Part shown: piece after piece, positions 16,007 to 25,030 of the stretch
Position numbering within the stretch: the first letter of the stretch is position 1
How the letters are laid out: each line of letters opens with the position of its first letter
Source: Micromonospora aurantiaca ATCC 27029
GTDB lineage: Bacteria > Actinomycetota > Actinomycetes > Mycobacteriales > Micromonosporaceae
NCBI RefSeq assembly: GCF_000145235.1
Contig: NC_014391.1
Location: forward strand, 4,100,001-4,164,000
Direction of reading: 5' to 3'
DNA: 64,000 bases
The notes under the pieces: model-generated
What the model saw: only the letters and a program-made list of their open reading frames with translations
The model's database searches: none
Told to the model about the DNA's origin: nothing
Translations under genes and position numbers: made by a program

Positions 16007-17662
16007 GTGCGCAGATGGACCCGACGGACGCTCGCCGTCCTGGGCGTCGCGGCGGTGGCGCTCGCCGCGACAGTCACCGACCAGGCCGTGGCCCCGCGTC
16101 CCGCCCGGGCGCTGGACAACGGCGTCGCCCGCACCCCGCCGATGGGGTGGAACACCTGGAACACCTTCGGCTGCAACATCAACGAGACCCTCATCCGCCA
16201 GACCGCCGACGCGATCGTCAGCAACGGCCTGCGCGACCTCGGGTACAAGTACGTCGTCGTGGACGACTGCTGGTTCGACCCGAACCGGGACTCGCAGGGC
16301 AACCTCCAGGCCCACCCGCAGCGGTTCCCCAGCGGGATGAAGTCGCTCGGTGACTACCTGCACGCCCGGGGCCTGCTGTTCGGCATCTACCAGGTGCCGC
16401 TGGACAAGACCTGCGCCCAGGTCGGCGGCGCGTTCCCCGGCGCCACCGGCAGCCTCAACCACGAGTACCAGGACGCGCGGCAGTTCGCCGCCTGGGGCGT
16501 GGACTACCTGAAGTACGACTGGTGCTCGTCCACCGGCACCATCAACGACCAGGTGGCGCGGTTCGGCATCATGCGCGACGCGCTGGCCTCCACCGGCCGG
16601 CCGATCGTCTACAGCATCAACCCCAACAGCTACCACGCCAAGACCGGGCCGCAGCGCAACTGGAGCGACGTGGCGAACCTCTGGCGGACCACCGAGGACA
16701 TCACCAACGCGTGGAACACCGGCCAGACCAACGGCTACCCGATGGGCATCCAGAACATCGTCGACGTCACGGTGCCCCTGGCCGGGTACGCCGCGCCCGG
16801 CGGGTTCAACGACCCGGACATGCTCGAGGTCGGCCGAGGGGGCATGAACGACACCGAGATGCGCAGCCACTTCGCGCTCTGGGCGGTCCTCGCCGCGCCG
16901 CTGATGATGGGCAACGACGTACGGTCGGCGAACGCGGCCACGCTGGCGATCCTGCGCAACGCGAACCTGGTCGCGATCAACCAGGACACGCTCGGCCGTC
17001 AGGCGGCCCAGGTCTCCTTCGACGGCACCCGGCGGGTGCTGGCCAAGCCGCTGGCCAACGGCGACGTGGCGGTCGCCCTGTTCAACCAGGGCGGCTCGAC
17101 CACCACCGTCTCCACCACCGCGGCGGCGGTGGGCAAGAGCGGCAACTCCTTCACGCTGCGCGACGCATGGACCGACGCCACCTCCACCAGCACCGGCACG
17201 ATCTCCGCCAGCGTGCCCGCGCACGGCACCGTCGTCTACCGGGTCAGCGGAGGCGGCACCACCACGCCGCCGCCGGTCCCGACCACGTTCCGGCTGCGCA
17301 GCGAGTCGTCCGGCCGGTGCCTCGACGTGGACAACGCCGGCACCGCGAACGGCACCGGGACGCTGATCTGGGACTGCCACAACAACGCCAACCAGCAGTT
17401 CACCGCCAACGGCCAGGCGTTGCAGGTGCTCGGCAAGTGCCTGGACGTGCCGACGAACGCGACGGCCGGCACCCGGGTGCAGATCTGGGACTGCAACGGC
17501 GGCACCAACCAGCAGTGGACCATCAACGGCAACGGCACGGTGAGCAACGGGCGCTTCCCGTCGCTGTGCCTGGACGTCGACAACGCGGGCACCGCCAACG
17601 GCACCCGGGTGATCGTCTGGACCTGCCACGGCAACGCCAACCAACGGTGGAGCCGGGCGTGA
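16007..17662 (+). CDS. Secreted GH27 alpha-galactosidase/beta-L-arabinopyranosidase with CBM13
   Basis: 551 residues. A signal peptide precedes the mature start near LDNGVARTPPMGWNTWN, the classic GH27 opening. The nucleophile Asp is in YLKYDWC (D171) and the acid/base in FNDPDML (D269/D271). A beta-sandwich follows, then a Thr/Pro linker and a C-terminal ricin-type CBM13 (about 425-551) with repeats ending in NQQFT, NQQWT and NQRWS. GTG start, with GAGGAGG upstream. The substrate-binding pair in VVDDCW is the form found in alpha-galactosidases. Because the gene shares the arabinose operators and the GH27+CBM13 architecture of a known Streptomyces beta-L-arabinopyranosidase, arabinopyranoside activity remains possible. 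Confidence 0.9.
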   Translation: MRRWTRRTLAVLGVAAVALAATVTDQAVAPRPARALDNGVARTPPMGWNTWNTFGCNINETLIRQTADAIVSNGLRDLGYKYVVVDDCWFDPNRDSQGNLQAHPQRFPSGMKSLGDYLHARGLLFGIYQVPLDKTCAQVGGAFPGATGSLNHEYQDARQFAAWGVDYLKYDWCSSTGTINDQVARFGIMRDALASTGRPIVYSINPNSYHAKTGPQRNWSDVANLWRTTEDITNAWNTGQTNGYPMGIQNIVDVTVPLAGYAAPGGFNDPDMLEVGRGGMNDTEMRSHFALWAVLAAPLMMGNDVRSANAATLAILRNANLVAINQDTLGRQAAQVSFDGTRRVLAKPLANGDVAVALFNQGGSTTTVSTTAAAVGKSGNSFTLRDAWTDATSTSTGTISASVPAHGTVVYRVSGGGTTTPPPVPTTFRLRSESSGRCLDVDNAGTANGTGTLIWDCHNNANQQFTANGQALQVLGKCLDVPTNATAGTRVQIWDCNGGTNQQWTINGNGTVSNGRFPSLCLDVDNAGTANGTRVIVWTCHGNANQRWSRA

Positions 17663-17687
17663 GCGGCTACGGCCGGTGAACGGCGGT

Positions 17688-17717
17688 CGGCCGGACGAAG
17701 GGGCGAGCGTCCGGCCG
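17688..17717. terminator. Hairpin between convergent GH27 and mmsB-type genes
   Basis: CGGCCGGACG pairs with CGTCCGGCCG over a 10-base loop, lying in the 59-bp gap between two convergent stops. It probably works for both directions. Confidence 0.5.
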
Positions 17718-17721
17718 GCCG

Positions 17722-18968
17722 TCACCGGGCGCCGGCGGCCCGGCGCTTGTTCCAGATGTCGAACGCCACCGCGACGAGCAGCACCAGGCCCTTGACCACC
17801 GACTGGACGGACTGGTCGACGCCCATGAGCTGCATCCCGTTGCTCATCACCGCCATGATCAGGCCACCCACCATGGCGCCGACCACCGTGCCGACGCCGC
17901 CGGTGACGGCCGCGCCGCCGATGAACGCCGCCGCGATCGCGTCCAGCTCGAACATGTTGCCCGCCGCCGGCTGGGCCCCGTTGGACCGGGACGAGTAGAT
18001 CACGCCCGCCACGGCGGACAGGAAGCCCATGTTGACGAAGATCCAGAAGTTGACCCGCTTCACCCGTACGCCGGACAGCATCGCCGCGGGCAGGTTGCCG
18101 CCGATGGCGTACACCTGGCGGCCGAACACCGTACGGCGGGTGAGCAGGCCGTAGACGAGCACGAGCACGGCGAGCACGATCAGCACGATCGGCAGGCCCC
18201 GGGCGTGGGCGAGCTGCCAGGCGAACCACATGACCACGGCGCCGACCACCACGATCCGCAGCACGAACAGCGGGAACGACTCCACCGGCTGCTCGTGGCG
18301 CACCCGGGCGACCCGGGTCCGGAACACGCTCACCGCATACCCGACCACGGCGAAGGCGCCGATGAACAGCGTGAAGGCGTCGTAGCCCTGGCCGCCCAGC
18401 AGACCGTTGAGGAACCCGGCGGCGACCCGCTGGTACTCCTCCGGGAACGGCGACAGCGAGATGTTGTCCAGCACGCGCAGCGTCAGACCCCGGAACAACA
18501 GCATGCCGGCCAGGGTGACGATGAACGCCGGGATGCCGGCGTACGCGACCCAGAGCCCGTGCCACGCACCGACCGCGACGCCCACCGCGAGCGCGGCCAG
18601 GACGCCGGCCCACCAGGGCATGCCCTCGCGGATGACGAGCACCGCAGAGACCGCTCCGGTGAGCGCCACCACCGATCCCACGGACAGGTCGATGTGGCCG
18701 CCGATGATCACGATGACCATGCCGATCGCGAGCACCAGGATGTAGGAGTACTGGAGGACGATGTTCGTCAGGTTGCCGGGGCTCAGCGAGACGCCGTCGG
18801 TGAGGACCGCGAACAGCGCCACGATCACCACCAGGGCGATGTAGATGCCGCTCTGCCGCAGGTTGCCCAGGATCAGCGCGCGCGGATCGCTGGTGCCGGT
18901 GTGCAGGGTCGCCGCCGCGCCGGTGTCCGGCGCGGCGATCTTCGTGGCGGGGGGAGGCTTCGTGCTGG

Positions 18969-18972
<4 letters not shown>
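17722..18972 (-). CDS. mmsB: Multiple-monosaccharide ABC transporter permease (MmsB/XylH type)
   Basis: 416 residues, longer than RbsC-type permeases because of an extra cytoplasmic/helical insertion (about 195-265, including RVARVRHEQPVESFP), which is characteristic of the XylH/GguB/MmsB subgroup. The CUT2 motif GGHIDLSVGSVVALTGAV is near residue 90 and AAAFIGGAAVTGGVGTVVGA near 345. The start overlaps the ATPase stop by four bases. The subgroup takes up xylose, arabinose, galactose or glucose; its operator and the neighbouring xylanase make xylose and arabinose the likeliest cargoes. Confidence 0.9.
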
Positions 18973-20507
<1,535 letters not shown>

Positions 20508-20545
20508 GGATATCCGTCCTGCTCGTGGTCGTGGTGTCCGGAGCG

Positions 20546-20588
20546 GACGGGCCCGGTGGCGCGGGCGGCCGCGGCCGCCGGGCCCGTC
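20546..20588. terminator. Intercistronic hairpin after chvE-type gene
   Basis: GACGGGCCCGG pairs with CCGGGCCCGTC around a GC-rich inner loop that can itself fold (GCGGCCGCGGCCGC). It lies between the binding-protein stop and the ATPase start, in the same position as the hairpin at 11871 in the other sugar operon. Confidence 0.6.
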
Positions 20589-20596
20589 GCCGCGGG

Positions 20597-21736
20597 TCAG
20601 CCGGCCCGGCCCGCGGCGACCTCCTGCTCGGTCAGGTAGCCGGAGTCGATCAGGACGGACTTGATGTCCTCCTTGTAGACGGTCTGCACCGGCAGCAGGA
20701 ACGCCGGCACGACCTTGACGCCGTTGTCGTACGCCTTGGTCTCGTTGGCCTTCGGCTCCTCCTTGCGCAGGAACGCCTCGGCGGCGATCACCGCCTGCTC
20801 GGCCAGCAGCCGGGTGTCCTTGAAGACGGTCGAGCTCTGCACGCCGTCGTTGATCAGCTTGACCGAGGCGACCTCGGCGTCCTGGCCGGTCACCACCGGC
20901 ATCTTCTTGGCGCCGCCGCGGTAGCCGGCGTTCTGGAGCGCGGTGATGATGCCGCGGGACAGGCCGTCGAACGGCGACAGCACGCCGTCGACCTTGCTGC
21001 CGTCGTTGTAGCTGGAGGTGAGCAGGTCCTCCATCCGCTTCTGCGCGGTCTCCTGCTGCCAGCGCAGGATGGCGGCCTGCTCGATCTTGGTCTGCCCGGA
21101 CTTGACCTTCAGCGTCCCGGCGTCGAAGTACGGCTTCAGCGTGTCCATCGCGCCGTTGAAGAAGAACCCGGCGTTGTTGTCGTCGAGCGAGCCGGCGAAC
21201 AGCTCCACGTTGAACGGGCCGGTGGCGGTGCCCTTGGCGCCGTCCTTGGTGAGCAGGCCGAGCCCGACCAGGAGCGCGTTGGCCTGCGCCACGCCGACCT
21301 TGTAGTTGTCGAAGCTGACGTAGAAGCTGACGTTCGGGCTGTTGCGGATGAGCCGGTCGTAGGAGATGACCGGGATCTTCGCCGCCGCGGCGGCCTGGAG
21401 CTGGCCGCTGAGCGCGGTGCCGTCGATCGGGGCGATGACCAGCACGTCCGCGCCCTGCGTGATCATCTGGTCGATCTGCTGCGACTGGGTCGGGATGTCG
21501 TCCCCGGCGTACTGGAGGTCGACCTTGTAGCCCTTGGCCTGGAGCTTCTCCTTCACCGAGTTGCCGTCGGCGATCCACCGTTCCGAGGTCTGCGTCGGCA
21601 TCGAGACGCCGATCGTCAGGTCGCCGGGCTTGGCCGAGCTGGTGTCTCCGCCGCCTCCCGCGCCCTCGCCGCTGCAGGCGGCCAGGCTGATCGCGAGCGC
21701 GGCACCGCTGAGTGCGGCCAGAAGTCGTCTGCGCAC
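20597..21736 (-). CDS. chvE: Multiple-monosaccharide-binding lipoprotein (ChvE/XylF type)
   Basis: 379 residues from the GTG at 21736, which has GGGAGGAC six bases upstream; a longer reading to 21784 would start almost at the operator and lacks a signal-like N-terminus. The lipobox is LAISLAACSGE. The mature part is a type-I binding-protein fold with GVSMPTQTSERWIADGN, the sugar-contact segment VISYDRLIRNSPNVSFYVSFDN and the VTGQDAEVASVKLI stretch found in ChvE/XylF. It captures the sugar for MmsA/MmsB. A perfectly placed operator (21791) sits 54 bp upstream, so the operon should be under the same LacI control as araB. Confidence 0.9.
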   Translation of the reverse strand: MRRRLLAALSGAALAISLAACSGEGAGGGGDTSSAKPGDLTIGVSMPTQTSERWIADGNSVKEKLQAKGYKVDLQYAGDDIPTQSQQIDQMITQGADVLVIAPIDGTALSGQLQAAAAAKIPVISYDRLIRNSPNVSFYVSFDNYKVGVAQANALLVGLGLLTKDGAKGTATGPFNVELFAGSLDDNNAGFFFNGAMDTLKPYFDAGTLKVKSGQTKIEQAAILRWQQETAQKRMEDLLTSSYNDGSKVDGVLSPFDGLSRGIITALQNAGYRGGAKKMPVVTGQDAEVASVKLINDGVQSSTVFKDTRLLAEQAVIAAEAFLRKEEPKANETKAYDNGVKVVPAFLLPVQTVYKEDIKSVLIDSGYLTEQEVAAGRAG

Positions 21737-21790
21737 GAGCGTCCTCCCTGTCGTGGCGGTCCCTGTGACACAGGTAACCCTCACGGGGAG

Positions 21791-21804
21791 TGTTAACGCT
21801 CACA
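21791..21804. promoter_or_regulatory. LacI-type operator 6 (chvE-mmsAB promoter)
   Basis: TGTTAACGCTCACA, 54 bp upstream of the chosen chvE start; one mismatch to the araB site. Confidence 0.82.
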
Positions 21805-21895
21805 AGTTGCCCCGTCAACCAATCGCGCGAAATGCGCATGTCTCTTTCTCGTAACAGAGACGACAGTCCAGGTCGGACGGGACGACGTAGCGGAA

Positions 21896-21930
21896 CACCG
21901 CGGAGGCGACGGCGCGCCGCCCCCGCGGTG
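21896..21930. terminator. Hairpin downstream of GH10 xylanase
   Basis: CACCGCGG pairs with CCGCGGTG, closing a GC-rich loop, seven bases past the xylanase stop on the minus strand. Confidence 0.5.
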
Positions 21931-21937
21931 GCCCGGC

Positions 21938-23290
21938 TCAGGTCGCGGAGCAGGTGGGCGTCATGCCCGATCCGCTGCCGTTGCCCTGGAACCCGAACTC
22001 GGTGCTCTGACCGGCGCCGAGCTGGCCGTTGTAGCTCACGTTCGCGAACCGCACCGTGCCGCTGCTCCCGCTCGCGGTGGCGCTCCAGGTGTTGGTGATG
22101 CTCGCGCCGCCCGGCAACGTCATGGTGACGGTCCATCCCCGGGTGCCCGACGAGCCCGCGGTCACCTTCACCGTCGCCACGAACCCACCGGTCCAGGAGT
22201 TCAGCGACACCGAGGCCGAACACCCGCCCTGACCCGGCGGCGGGGTGGTCGGGTTGTTCGGCGGCGGGGTCGTGGTCGGCGGCGGGTTGTTGCCGCCGGC
22301 GTTCAGCGCGTCGAGCACCGCGTTGTACGCCGCCTTCTTGTTGCCCGCGCAGTCGAACAGCAGCGCGTTGTCCGAGCCGCGCCACGAGTCGCAGTCCCGC
22401 ACGCCCCAGACCGTGATGCCGGTGCAGCGCGACACCGCCAGGCAGGCGCGGGTCACGGCGGCGTAGATGTTCGCCTGGTTGCCGCCGGTCATCACGTCCA
22501 GCTCGGTGATCTGCACCTCGACGCCCAGGTCGGCGAAGCGCTGGAGGTTGGCCTGGTAGTCGCCGGGGATCGTGGTGCCCAGGTGCGACTGGAAGCCGAC
22601 GCAGTCGATCGGCACGCCGCGCGACTTGAAGTCGCGGACCATGTTGTAGATGCCCGTCGACTTCGCGTTGATGCCGTCGGTGTTGTAGTCGTTGTAGCAG
22701 AGCTTCGCGCCCGGATCCGCGGCGCGGGCCGCCCGGAACGCCGCCTCGATCCAGTCGTTGCCGGTGCGCTGCAGGTTCGAGTCGCGGCGCCCGCCGCTGC
22801 CGCCGTCGGCGAACGCCTCGTTCACCACGTCCCAGGCGTAGATCTGCCCCCGGAAGTGGGTGGCCACCTGGGTGACGTGGTTGATCGCGGCGTTGCGCAG
22901 CGCGCTGCCGGACAGGCCCTGTGCCCACGACGGCTGCTGGGCGTGCCAGAGCAGCGTGTGCCCGCGTACCGACATGCCGTTCGCGCGGGCGTGGCTGACC
23001 AACCGGTCGCCGCCGGTGTAGCTGAACCGCCCCTGCTGCGGCTCGGTGGCGTCCCACTTCATCTCGTTCTCGGCCACCACGGAGTTGAACTCGCGGTTCA
23101 GCACCGTGGCGTACGTGTTGTCGGACAGCTTGCCGGTGGCGACGGCGGCGCCGAAGTAGCGGCCCTTCTCGGCCGCCGCCGCGCGCAGCGTGGTGCCGGC
23201 GCTCGCGGCCGGCGCCAGGGCCACCGCCATCCCGGCGGCGAGCGCGCCGGCCAGGATGCCGGTGGTCAGCAAGGCTCTCTTTCGTCTCAT
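21938..23290 (-). CDS. Secreted GH10 endo-xylanase with C-terminal CBM2
   Basis: 450 residues. A signal peptide (RRKRALLTTG ... APAASA) leads to a GH10 barrel (about 40-340). Diagnostic elements are VVAENEMKWDAT, HTLLWHAQQPSW, the acid/base Glu in WDVVNEAF and the nucleophile Glu in VQITELDV, then GITVWGVRDCDSWR. A Pro/Thr linker (PPPTTTPPPNNP) leads to a CBM2 (about 355-450) with paired terminal Cys and surface Trp residues in LNSWTGGF and TRGWTV. It cuts the xylan backbone outside the cell and binds cellulose or xylan through CBM2. An island operator lies 138 bp upstream. The ATG at 23290 has GAGGAAT-type Shine-Dalgarno spacing. Confidence 0.95.
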   Translation of the reverse strand: MRRKRALLTTGILAGALAAGMAVALAPAASAGTTLRAAAAEKGRYFGAAVATGKLSDNTYATVLNREFNSVVAENEMKWDATEPQQGRFSYTGGDRLVSHARANGMSVRGHTLLWHAQQPSWAQGLSGSALRNAAINHVTQVATHFRGQIYAWDVVNEAFADGGSGGRRDSNLQRTGNDWIEAAFRAARAADPGAKLCYNDYNTDGINAKSTGIYNMVRDFKSRGVPIDCVGFQSHLGTTIPGDYQANLQRFADLGVEVQITELDVMTGGNQANIYAAVTRACLAVSRCTGITVWGVRDCDSWRGSDNALLFDCAGNKKAAYNAVLDALNAGGNNPPPTTTPPPNNPTTPPPGQGGCSASVSLNSWTGGFVATVKVTAGSSGTRGWTVTMTLPGGASITNTWSATASGSSGTVRFANVSYNGQLGAGQSTEFGFQGNGSGSGMTPTCSAT

Positions 23291-23427
23291 GCGGATTCCT
23301 CTTCCGGGGGGTTGCGCGATGGTGGTGGTGCGACTCCCCGACCCCGCGTCCGGTGGCGGATGGTGTCGAGGTACGACCAGCGCGGCTCGCCCGGTGAGCC
23401 TTGCGGCGCTCATGCCCTGCCATCGAC

Positions 23428-23441
23428 TGTGAGCGATAACA
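23428..23441. promoter_or_regulatory. LacI-type operator 7 (GH10 promoter)
   Basis: TGTGAGCGATAACA, identical over 14 bases to operator 2; the flanking ATCGAC on its left is shared too. Confidence 0.82.
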
Positions 23442-23476
23442 TCCCCCGGCGTCAACCCCTTCGGCTCATCCCGGTC

Positions 23477-24571
23477 CTACGGGTACACGTCCTCGTGTGC
23501 CTTGCGGTAGTCGACGATCTCGCCCAGCCGTCCGGCGGCGGCGTGCGTCACCCAGGCCGGGTTGCCCAGCAGCGCGCGGCCCAGCGCGACCAGGTCGAAC
23601 TCCCCGTCCGCCAGCCGCGCGGCCAGGCCCGCCACCGACTCCGGGCCGTCCGGGCGCAGGAAGTCCCGCCGCAGCCCGACCGAGCCGACGGTGATCGACG
23701 GCAGGCCGGTGAGACGCTTCGCCCAGCCGGCCAGGTTCAGCGGCGAGCCGGGGAACGCCGGCTGCCAGAAGCGGCGCTGCGAGGCGTGCAGCACGTCCGC
23801 GCCGGCCTCGGCGAACGCGCCGAGGATCTGCGCCAGCTCGGCCGGGGTCTCGGCGATCCGCGCGTCGAACGCCCGCTCCTTGAACTGGGAGAACCGCACG
23901 ATCACCGGGTGACGCGCCGGGACCTGCGCGCGGACCGCGCGCACCACCGCCGCCGGGAACGCCGCCCGCCGCTCCGGCGAGCCGCCGAACGCGTCGGTCC
24001 GGCGGTTCGTGTACGGCCACAGGAACTCGTCGAGCAGGTAACCGTGCGCCGCGTGGATCTCGATCGCGTCGAACCCGGCCCGCACCGCGACCCCTGCTGC
24101 ATTCGCGTACGCCGCGAGCAGGGTGTCCACGTCGGCCGCGGTCATCGCGTACGGCGCGGGACGGCCCGGCTCGCGTACCCCCGAGGGGGTCCACGCCGGA
24201 CGGCCGTCGACCGGTTCGCGCAGGCTGCCCAGGTGCCACAGCTGCGCGGCGATCCGGCCGCCGGCGGCGTGCACGGCCTCGACCACTCCCCGCCAGCCGG
24301 CCTCGGCCGCGCCGGCGGTCATCCGGGGCACGGTGTCCTCGTGCCCCGCGCTGGGATGGTCGACCAGCACACCCTCGGTGACGATCAGGCCGATGCCGGC
24401 CGCGGCGCGGCGCCGGTAGTAGTCGGCCATCTCCGGCGTCGGCACGCCGCCCGGCGCGCGGTTACGGGTCATCGGCGCCATCACGAAGCGGGACGGCAAC
24501 GGCAGCCCGGCGACGGTGACGGGTTCCAGCAGCGGCGTCACCGGCGATCCGGTGTCCAGGGTCGCGTTCAT
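23477..24571 (-). CDS. Old Yellow Enzyme family NADH:flavin oxidoreductase
   Basis: 364 residues, FMN-binding TIM barrel. Family motifs in order are RFVMAPMTRNRA near residue 30, AQLWHLGSLRE near 110, and the substrate/flavin region EIHAAHGYLLDEFLWPYTNR followed by RTDAFGGSPERR near 175-205; LVALGRALLGNP lies near the end. Such enzymes reduce activated alkenes, nitro compounds and enones with NAD(P)H. The gene lies immediately downstream of a MerR regulator in the same orientation, with a perfect palindrome in the 42-bp gap, so expression is probably induced by an electrophile or thiol stress sensed by that regulator. The physiological substrate cannot be told. Confidence 0.93.
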   Translation of the reverse strand: MNATLDTGSPVTPLLEPVTVAGLPLPSRFVMAPMTRNRAPGGVPTPEMADYYRRRAAAGIGLIVTEGVLVDHPSAGHEDTVPRMTAGAAEAGWRGVVEAVHAAGGRIAAQLWHLGSLREPVDGRPAWTPSGVREPGRPAPYAMTAADVDTLLAAYANAAGVAVRAGFDAIEIHAAHGYLLDEFLWPYTNRRTDAFGGSPERRAAFPAAVVRAVRAQVPARHPVIVRFSQFKERAFDARIAETPAELAQILGAFAEAGADVLHASQRRFWQPAFPGSPLNLAGWAKRLTGLPSITVGSVGLRRDFLRPDGPESVAGLAARLADGEFDLVALGRALLGNPAWVTHAAAGRLGEIVDYRKAHEDVYP

Positions 24572-24587
24572 GACCCGACGCTAGGAG

Positions 24588-24603
24588 TTGACACCGGTGT
24601 CAA
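24588..24603. promoter_or_regulatory. Perfect 16-bp palindrome, MerR operator/promoter
   Basis: TTGACACCGGTGTCAA, in the 42-bp gap between the MerR gene and the OYE gene. The left arm supplies a TTGACA -35 hexamer reading toward OYE, followed by TAGCGT-like sequence just before the ATG. MerR proteins bind such palindromes within the promoter spacer. Confidence 0.65.
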
Positions 24604-24613
24604 GGGCAAGCGC

Positions 24614-24982
24614 TCAGGCGGCCGGATCCCGGGTGTCCTCGGTCACTGTCATGTCGGACACCACGTCGTCGAGCACCGCGACGGCGTGCGCGAGCCGTGC
24701 CATCTCGGCTGTCATCCGGGTCCGCTCCTCGCGCAGCCGGTCGGTGAGCCACGAGGTGCGGACCTCCGGATCGGTCACGCAGGGCAGCAGCTCGGCCATC
24801 CGGCGGCTGCTCAGCCCGGCGTCGAACAGCCGCTGGATGAGCCGGACCCGGTCCACGGCCGACTCGGCGAAGACCCGCTGCCCGCTCGCGGTGCGCACGG
24901 CGGCGAGCAGCCCCTGCTGCTCGTAGTACCGGATGGACCGGGCGCTCACCCCGGTCCGCGCCGACAGCTCCCCGATCCGCAT
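24614..24982 (-). CDS. MerR family regulator
   Basis: 122 residues. An N-terminal MerR winged helix-turn-helix (MRIGELSARTGVSARSIRYYEQQGLL) is followed by the second DNA-contact region (GQRVFAESAVDRVRLIQRL) and a long dimerisation helix (about 75-115). One Cys is present (LLPCVTDPEV, in the linker region), which could serve in redox or electrophile sensing, but there is no metal-binding CxxC pair, arguing against a metal sensor. It most likely controls the downstream Old Yellow Enzyme gene through the palindrome at 24588. Confidence 0.88.
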   Translation of the reverse strand: MRIGELSARTGVSARSIRYYEQQGLLAAVRTASGQRVFAESAVDRVRLIQRLFDAGLSSRRMAELLPCVTDPEVRTSWLTDRLREERTRMTAEMARLAHAVAVLDDVVSDMTVTEDTRDPAA

Positions 24983-25030
24983 CGCGCCTCCCCGCTCGCC
25001 GGACCTCCATCATCGAGCATGCCGCGCCGG

